Shown here: piece by piece, positions 58,776 through 64,000 of the stretch
Numbering within the stretch: the stretch's first letter is position 1
Layout of the letters: each line of letters starts with the position of its first letter
Assembly: GCA_028877205.1 (NCBI GenBank)
Contig: JAPPHY010000011.1
Coordinates: 81,869-145,868 of the forward strand
Length of the DNA stretch: 64,000 nt
Origin: Chloroflexota bacterium
GTDB taxonomy: Bacteria; Chloroflexota; Dehalococcoidia; Lucifugimonadales; UBA2985
Direction of reading: 5' to 3'
The notes under the pieces: generated by a model
What the model was told of the DNA's origin: nothing
Databases searched by the model: none
What the model saw: the letters and a program-made list of their open reading frames with translations, nothing else
Program-made: the position numbers and the translations under genes

Positions 58776-59939
58776 CTACCCCACCCTCCTCCTCCGCAAC
58801 ACATCCTCGTCAAGCTCCACGCCAAGGCCCGGCCCCGACGGCGGTGTGATGTACCCGTTCTCGAACAGGATCGGCTCCTTGAAGATCGTCTGGTGCAGGG
58901 GCCCCATGTTGGCCTCCTGTATCAGGAAGTTGGGCGAGCACGTGTCCAGCTGCACCGCAGCCGCCGCGGCGATGGGCCCGCACGCCATGTGGGGCGCGAT
59001 CATCGCATAGTGGGCCTCCGCTATGCTCGCGATCTTCTTCGACTCCAGGATGCCGCCGCACTGCCCGACGTCCAGCTGGATGATCTGCGCGGCCTGCTTC
59101 TCGATCAGCTCGGCGAACTCGTACTTGGTCACCAGCCGCTCGCCGCTTGCGATGGGTATGCTGGTGTGCGCGGCGACGCGGGCCATCTCGTCGACGTTCT
59201 CCGGCGGCACCGGCTCCTCGAACCAGAACGGGTGAAACTCCTCCATCGCCTGCGCCACGCGGATCGCGCTGTAGGTGGTGAGCTGCCCGTGCGTGCCGAT
59301 ACCGACCTCCATGCGGTCGCCCACGGCGTCGCGGATGCTCTTGAAGATGCGCCTCGCGATGTTGATCTCGGCCAGCGAGATGTCACGCGGCAGAGGGTAC
59401 AGCGGCGGGAACGGGTCCAGCTTGCACGCGGAGTTGCCCTCCGCCACCAGCTGCACGGCGATCTCACCCGCCGCCTCCGGGTTGGCCTGGAAGCCGCCCT
59501 CCGGGATGGGCATGTAGGCGTAGGCTCGCAGCCTATCGTGGTACCGGCCGCCCAGCAGGTTGTAGATGGGCTGGCCGGTGGCCTTGCCGATGATGTCCCA
59601 GCAGGCAATCTCGATCGCGCTGAGGGCCGGCGTGGCGTTGAGGCTGGGATGGCGGAAGTCGTGGCGCGAGCCGTAGACGCGCTGCCAGATCTGCTCGACG
59701 CTGAACGGGTCCTCGCCGACGATGAACTGGCGGCCCATCTCCTCCAGCAGCGCGATCTGCGACTTCATCTCCTGCACGGGGAAGTCACGTCCGGCGCCGG
59801 AGAAGGTGTTGCCGGTGATGCGCTCACCCAGCCCCACGATGCCCTCGTCCGTGACCAGCTCCACGAAGAGCAGGTAGCGACCGCCGCGGTAGGGCGGCTC
59901 GTTCTCCACGACCATCGTCCTCAGCTCAACGATCTTCAC
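58776..59939 (-). CDS. Enolase-superfamily (mandelate racemase/muconate lactonizing) dehydratase-like enzyme
   Basis: 387-aa protein with the capping domain then TIM barrel of the enolase superfamily. Seen: YLLFVELVTDEGIVGLGE at the start, ALSAIEIACWDIIGKATG near residue 107, WFEEPVPPEN near 222 and SGERLVTKYEF near 250 (metal glutamates), and APHMACGPIAAA near 298 with the general-base histidine. Where sugar-acid dehydratases have an aspartate followed by a short loop and HGR, this protein reads IGTHGQ, so the first metal ligand is not obvious. GTG start with AAGGAGG upstream. Probably a sugar- or hydroxy-acid dehydratase. Such paralogues are very numerous in SAR202. Confidence 0.85.
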   Translation of the reverse strand: MKIVELRTMVVENEPPYRGGRYLLFVELVTDEGIVGLGERITGNTFSGAGRDFPVQEMKSQIALLEEMGRQFIVGEDPFSVEQIWQRVYGSRHDFRHPSLNATPALSAIEIACWDIIGKATGQPIYNLLGGRYHDRLRAYAYMPIPEGGFQANPEAAGEIAVQLVAEGNSACKLDPFPPLYPLPRDISLAEINIARRIFKSIRDAVGDRMEVGIGTHGQLTTYSAIRVAQAMEEFHPFWFEEPVPPENVDEMARVAAHTSIPIASGERLVTKYEFAELIEKQAAQIIQLDVGQCGGILESKKIASIAEAHYAMIAPHMACGPIAAAAAVQLDTCSPNFLIQEANMGPLHQTIFKEPILFENGYITPPSGPGLGVELDEDVLRRRRVG

Positions 59940-60083
59940 GTGATGCCTCCTTGGTTGGCAAGGTATCTGGCGTATCTCAGGCACGGAAAGGGTGCCGCGG
60001 TGCCAAAGGGGAGATTCGATTCGGTGGGCACGATAGTGGCCGTGGGTTGCTGTCAGCGTCGGGATAGGTCGAAGGGCCTCTTC

Positions 60084-60458
60084 TTATCTGCCGTTGGCCC
60101 CGTCCAAGACTCCCTCGAGCTGGAGCGCCAAGGCGCTCACCCTGTCCAGGTAGCCTTTCAACGTAGCCCCGTCTAGCCAACCCTCGTAGAAGTTGGCGTG
60201 CAGCGACTCCGCCACAGCAAACCCGAGACTGATCTCAAGGCTGTCAGTTTCATCGGTGAGCTTGGTGACGGCAAGCCGCAGCTGCCTGTGACGCGAGTGC
60301 TCCCAACCCCTCTCCACGGCCACGGCCTTGACCATCTGGGCAGCTGCACCCCAGCCCTTCTCCGAGGCCTGGAGTAGGTCGCCTGCGTCAAGCTCCTCGA
60401 AGGCCTGCGACAGGAACTTCCTGCTCTGGTTTACGTGAACGCGTGTCTCGTCCTGCAT
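60084..60458 (-). CDS. PaREP1/HEPN-like protein
   Basis: 124-aa all-helical protein: ASEKGWGAAAQMVKAVAVER and SLHANFYEGWLD fit the PaREP1 family, which is built on a HEPN-like four-helix fold. HEPN proteins often act as RNases or antitoxin partners; no partner nucleotidyltransferase is adjacent here. ATG chosen after GGGAGGCGCGG. Function unknown. Confidence 0.6.
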   Translation of the reverse strand: MQDETRVHVNQSRKFLSQAFEELDAGDLLQASEKGWGAAAQMVKAVAVERGWEHSRHRQLRLAVTKLTDETDSLEISLGFAVAESLHANFYEGWLDGATLKGYLDRVSALALQLEGVLDGANGR

Positions 60459-60580
60459 TCCGCGCCTCCCTATCACATTGTCCCATCAATAAGTGCGTTG
60501 GTCAACGAATCGACGGACTAGTCGGGGCTTCAGGCGTAGCGCGCAGCTCCTTGAACCGGCGCCGGCTACGAAAGGCGACA

Positions 60581-60668
60581 TGGTGCCGAAGGCCAGATTC
60601 GAACTGGCACGGGGCTTTCACCCCAACGGTTTTTGAGACCGCCGCGTCTACCGTTCCGCCACTTCGGC
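60581..60668 (-). tRNA. tRNA-Leu (anticodon CAA)
   Basis: On the minus strand the gene reads GCCGAAG (5' acceptor, 60662-60668) ... CTTCGGC A CCA (60581-60591), with the CCA encoded. The anticodon loop CTCAAAA sits between matching CGGT/ACCG arms, giving anticodon CAA for UUG codons. A long variable arm (GTTGGGGTGAAAGCCCC) marks leucine, and the T-arm holds GTTCGAATC. Confidence 0.93.
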
Positions 60669-60701
60669 GTAGCGCTGCTTGAATGCGGGCGACCCGCCAG
60701 A

Positions 60702-61481
60702 TTAAGACGACGCCAGGCCGTCGGACACGGTCTTAAGCGCCGCGGCCGCGCTCGCACGCACCATCCCCACGTCGCTGCCCAGCTGGCACATCATAAAGCC
60801 CTGCTGCATGCGGCTCACCGCCTCCTCCGGACTGGAGCCATGGTGGCACGGCACCAGTCCGGTCGCGCGCGCGACGTCCACCACGCGCTGGCAGGCGGCG
60901 GCGTGCTGGGGGTCTGAAAACGTACTTGGTCCCGTCGGAATGCCCAGCGAGACCGCGAGGTCGGACGGGCCGATGTAGAAGCCGTCGATGCCGGGAGCCT
61001 TGGCGATCTCCTCCAGGTTGTCCACCGCCTGAACCGTCTCGATCATCACCAGCAGGATAATCTCGTCGTTGGCCAGCCGGCCGTAGTCAGAGCCGGCGTA
61101 GAACGTGGCCCGGTTAGGGCCGAGGCTGCGATACCCGACCGGCGGATAGCGGCAGGCTCCGCCCGCCTGGGCAGCCTCCTCGTAGGTGTTCACCAGCGGG
61201 ACGATGATGCCGTAGGCGCCGGCGTCCAGCACGTACTGGATCTCCTTGGGGTCGTTCCAGGGCACCCGCACGATGGGCACGGTTTCGGTAGTCGATATGG
61301 CCTGGAGGCAGGCGATGGCCCTGTCCGGCGTGATGCCCATGCCGTGCTGCATGTCGATGACTATCGCATCGTAGCCTGCGTGTGCCATCGCCTCCGCGAT
61401 GTACGTATCGCCGGAGGCGAGCCAGCCCGCCGTGGCCGGCCGGCCCTCCCTCCACAGTGCCTTCACCCTGTTTGGACGCAT
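60702..61481 (-). CDS. HpcH/HpaI-type class II aldolase
   Basis: 259-aa TIM-barrel enzyme cleaving or making 2-oxo-3-deoxy or 4-hydroxy-2-oxo acids with a divalent metal. Seen: YDAIVIDMQHGMG near residue 38 (general-base histidine), VPIVRVPWNDPKEIQYVLDA near 70, LVMIETVQAVDNLEEI near 142 (metal glutamate) and YIGPSDLAVSLG near 167 (metal aspartate). ATG start. Fits the sugar-acid theme with the dehydratase two genes away. Confidence 0.88.
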   Translation of the reverse strand: MRPNRVKALWREGRPATAGWLASGDTYIAEAMAHAGYDAIVIDMQHGMGITPDRAIACLQAISTTETVPIVRVPWNDPKEIQYVLDAGAYGIIVPLVNTYEEAAQAGGACRYPPVGYRSLGPNRATFYAGSDYGRLANDEIILLVMIETVQAVDNLEEIAKAPGIDGFYIGPSDLAVSLGIPTGPSTFSDPQHAAACQRVVDVARATGLVPCHHGSSPEEAVSRMQQGFMMCQLGSDVGMVRASAAAALKTVSDGLASS

Positions 61482-61586
61482 GACTCCTCCTCAGGCGGTG
61501 TTTCTACCACCGGCGCGCGGCGCGCGTGGGCCGCCCGCACTCTGGATTCCTGCTCTCGTAGACCCTTGCGCAGCTCGCGCATCGGC

Positions 61587-61631
61587 CGCCAAACCCTCTT
61601 CCCCCTTGAGGGGGAAGATTGAGATGGGGGT
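61587..61631. repeat. CCCTCTTCCCCCTTGAGGGGG-type hairpin repeat
   Basis: CCCTCTTCCCCCTTGAGGGG and its return arm form a hairpin between the ThDP enzyme and the aldolase gene, related to the repeat at 52758-52800. Confidence 0.6.
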
Positions 61632-61640
61632 GAACGATGC

Positions 61641-63305
61641 CTAGTACTGGCGCACCTGGCGAGAGCGACCTCCCATGTTGCCGTAGGAGACGTCCTGGTC
61701 GAGGACCACGTCAAGCAGCGCCGCCTTGCCGGAGCCGAATGCTCGCTCCAGCGCAGGTCGGATCTGCTCCGGGTCTTCGACGCGCTCGCCGTAGCCGCCG
61801 AAGCCCTCCATGATCTGGTCGTAGCGCGTCTCCTGCGACAACCACGTGCCGATCGCCCGTCCCGTCCTGCGGATGACGCCCTGGGTGGTCTGGTTCCATG
61901 CGCCGTTGTTGCCCACGATGCCCACCACTGGCAGATTGAAGCGCACGAAGGTCTCCATGTCCATGCCGTTCAGGCCGAATGCGCCGTCGCCGAAGACGAT
62001 GCACACCTGCTTGCCGGGCCGCGCGAGCTGCGCCGCCGCGGCAAAGCCGGTGCCGGGGCCAAGGCACCCGAACTGGCCCGGATCGAGCCAGTGGCCCGGC
62101 CTGTTGATGCCAAGCACCCTAGCGGCAAACGTCACGGTGTCTCCGCCGTCGCCCACCACGGTGGCGTCGTAGTCCAGGAAGTCCCTCAGTTCCTTCATCA
62201 GCCTCATGGGGTGTATGGGCGTCTGGGTGCTGTTCAGCATCTCCTGGTCCGGCTCCTTCAGCGCCCTGTCCTCCGTCATCACCTCTTCCAGCCACTCACG
62301 GCCGGGCGAGCGATAGCCCATGGCCCGCAGCTCGTCCATCGTCATCTGCAGTGTTGCCTTGACGTCTCCCACAACGCCGATATCGATGTGGCGGTTCTTC
62401 CCGACCTCCTCGGCGTCCATCATCATCTGCATGATGGTGGCGTCCTTGTTGAACAGCACGTCGCGCCCGAAGCTCAGGCGGAAGTCCACGGGCGTACCGA
62501 TGAGCAAGATCGCGTCCGAGTTCACGAGTGCGTAGCGCCGTCCGGTGCTGCCGAGGTTGGGGTGGTCGGACGGGATGGAGCCGCGCCCCATGGAGTTCAG
62601 GAACACGGGTGCGTCGATCATCTCGACGAACTCGCGCAGCTCGTCCCAGGCTTGGGACCACCAGATGTCGCTGCCTGCGACGATCGCGGGGTGCTTCGAG
62701 TTCTTGAGGGCCTCCGCTATCTTGCGCACGTACTCCGGGTCCGGGTAGACGCGAGCCTCCGTACGGTAGCCGGTGGGCAGCACGAGATCGTCCTCATCGA
62801 TGCGCCCGTTGACAATATCGGTTGGAATCTCCAGGTAGACGGGGCCCGGCTTGCCGCTGGTGGCTTGACGGAAGGCGGTGGCCACGAAGTCGGGGATCCG
62901 CTTCGTCTCCTGCGCCTGCTGCGACCACTTGGTGATCGACGACATGAGCGCCACGCCGTCGAACTCCTGCAGGCTGCTCATGAGCCGCTCGCGGACGGCG
63001 GAGTTGCCGCCGATGACGATCATGGGGCTGTTGGCCTGGTAGGCGTTGGCAACGGCGGTTATGGTGCCGGTGACGCCGGGGCCGGCGGTGACTATCGCCA
63101 CGCCCGGCTTGCCGGTGACCTTCGCCCAGCCCTCCGCGGCGTGGGCCGCCGCCTGCTCGTGCCGGAAGTCGATAACCTTGATGCCGTTGTCTTCGCAACC
63201 CTCGTACAGGGTGTAGATGTGCCCGCCGTTGAGCGTGAAAACGTACTCCACGCCCTCCTGCTTCAGGGCACGACCAAAGGCTTCACCACCACTGATCTCT
63301 GCCAT
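61641..63305 (-). CDS. ThDP-dependent enzyme (acetolactate synthase-like large subunit)
   Basis: 554-aa three-domain thiamine-diphosphate enzyme. N-terminal catalytic glutamate in [16 protein letters not shown] near residue 48, [12 protein letters not shown] closing the first domain, then the ThDP/Mg motif GDGAFGLNG near 443 ending in NNGAWNQ. Acetolactate synthase, glyoxylate carboligase, oxalyl-CoA decarboxylase and benzoylformate decarboxylase share this plan; the reaction here is undecided. The ATG at 63305 is fixed by AAAAGGAGG; the longer frame adds only a stretch of unlikely residues. Downstream of nothing on its strand; upstream region is repeat-rich. Confidence 0.87.
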   Translation of the reverse strand: MAEISGGEAFGRALKQEGVEYVFTLNGGHIYTLYEGCEDNGIKVIDFRHEQAAAHAAEGWAKVTGKPGVAIVTAGPGVTGTITAVANAYQANSPMIVIGGNSAVRERLMSSLQEFDGVALMSSITKWSQQAQETKRIPDFVATAFRQATSGKPGPVYLEIPTDIVNGRIDEDDLVLPTGYRTEARVYPDPEYVRKIAEALKNSKHPAIVAGSDIWWSQAWDELREFVEMIDAPVFLNSMGRGSIPSDHPNLGSTGRRYALVNSDAILLIGTPVDFRLSFGRDVLFNKDATIMQMMMDAEEVGKNRHIDIGVVGDVKATLQMTMDELRAMGYRSPGREWLEEVMTEDRALKEPDQEMLNSTQTPIHPMRLMKELRDFLDYDATVVGDGGDTVTFAARVLGINRPGHWLDPGQFGCLGPGTGFAAAAQLARPGKQVCIVFGDGAFGLNGMDMETFVRFNLPVVGIVGNNGAWNQTTQGVIRRTGRAIGTWLSQETRYDQIMEGFGGYGERVEDPEQIRPALERAFGSGKAALLDVVLDQDVSYGNMGGRSRQVRQY

Positions 63306-63724
63306 GCGAACCTCCTTTTCGGTCCTTCTTCTCAGAGTGAATCCGCGCACCACCGCGGGACTGCGCCGGACATGAACGACAGAGGATATCGGGGATGAGT
63401 CCGGCACTCACAAGCCTACAAATCCGACCCCACGGTGTCAAGCCTTTGCGGGCTTTGCGGTCCTCCGACTGCGTCCCAGGCCCACTCATGGTGAGTGGGA
63501 CATGAGCCACCTCCCACCGTCACCCCTGCGAAAGCAGGGGTCTAGCACCCTGGGCGGGGTGGAGGGCGCTGAGCGGCGCCAGTCGGCAGGGTGGCGTATA
63601 AGGGCGAGCGCTTGGGATTCTTCGCTGCGCTCAGAATGACAATTGAGAAGCCCGCCCTCGCTTGCCCCATCCGCTCATCGCGTCCATAATGCAGGCAACT
63701 CCAGCCACAGCCGGGAGGTATGCC
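63306..63724. repeat. Spacer with three repeat families
   Basis: About 420 non-coding bases. Bases near 63484-63505 hold CACTCATGGTGAGTGGGACA, 63519-63555 hold GTCACCCCTGCGAAAGCAGG, and 63612-63643 hold the half element GGATTCTTCGCTGCGCTCAG. CGGGAGG at the right end is the ribosome site of the next gene. Confidence 0.6.
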
Positions 63725-64000
63725 ATGCGAGTTGCCCTCATAGGACAAGCAGCATTCGGAGAGGCCGTCTACAGGCGCCTCCTGGAGCAGGGCGAGGACA
63801 TCGTGGGCGTGTTCTACGAGCGGGAGGGCGACCCACTCCACAACCTCGCCGTCGAGCAGGGCGTCACGGCGCACCCAACGCAAAACCTGCGACGCCGCGA
63901 CTTCATGCAGGCCTACGCGGACCTCGGCGCGGAGCTGAATGTGCTCGCGTTCGTGACCGTCATCATCCCGGAGCGCGTGCTTGACCTGCCGCCGCACGGC
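63725..64000 (+). CDS. Formyltransferase-like protein, N-terminal part (cut by window end)
   Basis: The first 92 codons of a gene running off the window. The Rossmann start MRVALIGQAAFGEAVYRRLL, then EDIVGVFYEREGDPLHNLAV and LNVLAFVTVIIPERVLDL, match the N-terminal domain of methionyl-tRNA formyltransferase-like or 10-formyltetrahydrofolate-using enzymes. ATG with GGGAGG upstream. Whether this is Fmt itself or a sugar/other formyltransferase needs the missing part. Confidence 0.7.
   Translation, partial: MRVALIGQAAFGEAVYRRLLEQGEDIVGVFYEREGDPLHNLAVEQGVTAHPTQNLRRRDFMQAYADLGAELNVLAFVTVIIPERVLDLPPHG

Noticed and set aside
58893-60176. 427-codon frame opposite the enolase-superfamily gene
   Set aside because: Antisense shadow; composition is typical of reversed GC-rich coding sequence and it runs through the start region of the real gene.
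62091-63398. 435-codon frame opposite the ThDP enzyme
   Set aside because: Antisense shadow of a gene with complete catalytic motifs and a strong ribosome site.

Overview
This is a GC-rich, gene-dense bacterial window with mostly short intergenic gaps, clear GGAGG-type ribosome binding sites and frequent GTG and TTG starts. Gene content points to a free-living, heterotrophic Chloroflexota (Dehalococcoidia), most like the marine or groundwater SAR202 clade. The pointers are paralogous CaiB/BaiF CoA-transferases, thiolase with DUF35, many MFS exporters, a CoxL-type molybdenum hydroxylase subunit, an enolase-superfamily dehydratase and an FAH-family enzyme. This taxonomic reading is inference; there is no rRNA in the window.

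Layout. 1-10.1 kb (+): a catabolic operon with two peptide-type ABC permeases, two giant tandem CaiB/BaiF fusions, a DUF35/thiolase pair and two HAD-like proteins, ending at a hairpin. 10.1-11.8 kb: an Mrr-like restriction endonuclease and a PhnB-like VOC protein. 11.8-18.2 kb (-): a MarR regulator followed by four paralogous MFS exporters, with promoter and candidate operator visible. 18.6-22.2 kb (+): a cysteine-less IscA-like protein, a degenerate Tag-like glycosylase, and a molybdenum hydroxylase large subunit with a MoaD-like partner. 22.5-27.2 kb (+): NUDIX, OFA-type MFS, Ldh_2-family dehydrogenase, FAH-family enzyme, small dimeric alpha/beta-barrel protein. 27.2-32.3 kb: lipB, cysS fused to a GT2 glycosyltransferase, folP-folK, a Trm112-like protein, a CopD-like membrane protein. 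32.5-38.1 kb: a heterodimeric ABC exporter and recA-recX. 38.2-45.8 kb: two Thr/Pro-stalk lipoprotein metallopeptidases enclosing a CysM/MoeB/Rrf2 cysteine-synthesis cluster and a second NUDIX. 45.9-48.4 kb: TetR-ubiD with a perfect operator palindrome and a zinc-ribbon protein. 48.4-56.3 kb: a PD-(D/E)XK nuclease, a flavoprotein paired with a GTPase-less FeoB core, an LhgO-type oxidase and a UbiA prenyltransferase, separated by repeat-rich spacers. 56.3-58.8 kb: a DNA methyltransferase-HNH fusion followed by five very small genes, two of them Ada-metal-site-like. 58.8-64 kb: enolase-superfamily dehydratase, PaREP1-like protein, tRNA-Leu(CAA), HpcH/HpaI aldolase, a ThDP enzyme, and the start of a formyltransferase-like gene cut by the window end.

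How it fits together: most genes serve uptake and breakdown of acyl-CoA, carboxylate and sugar-acid-like compounds, with housekeeping (recA, folate, lipoate, aminoacylation) in between. The two most promising undescribed systems are the flavoprotein/FeoB-core pair (50.1-52.6 kb) and the methyltransferase-HNH module with its trailing micro-genes (56.3-58.8 kb). Intergenic gaps carry several families of short palindromic repeats, nested in places.
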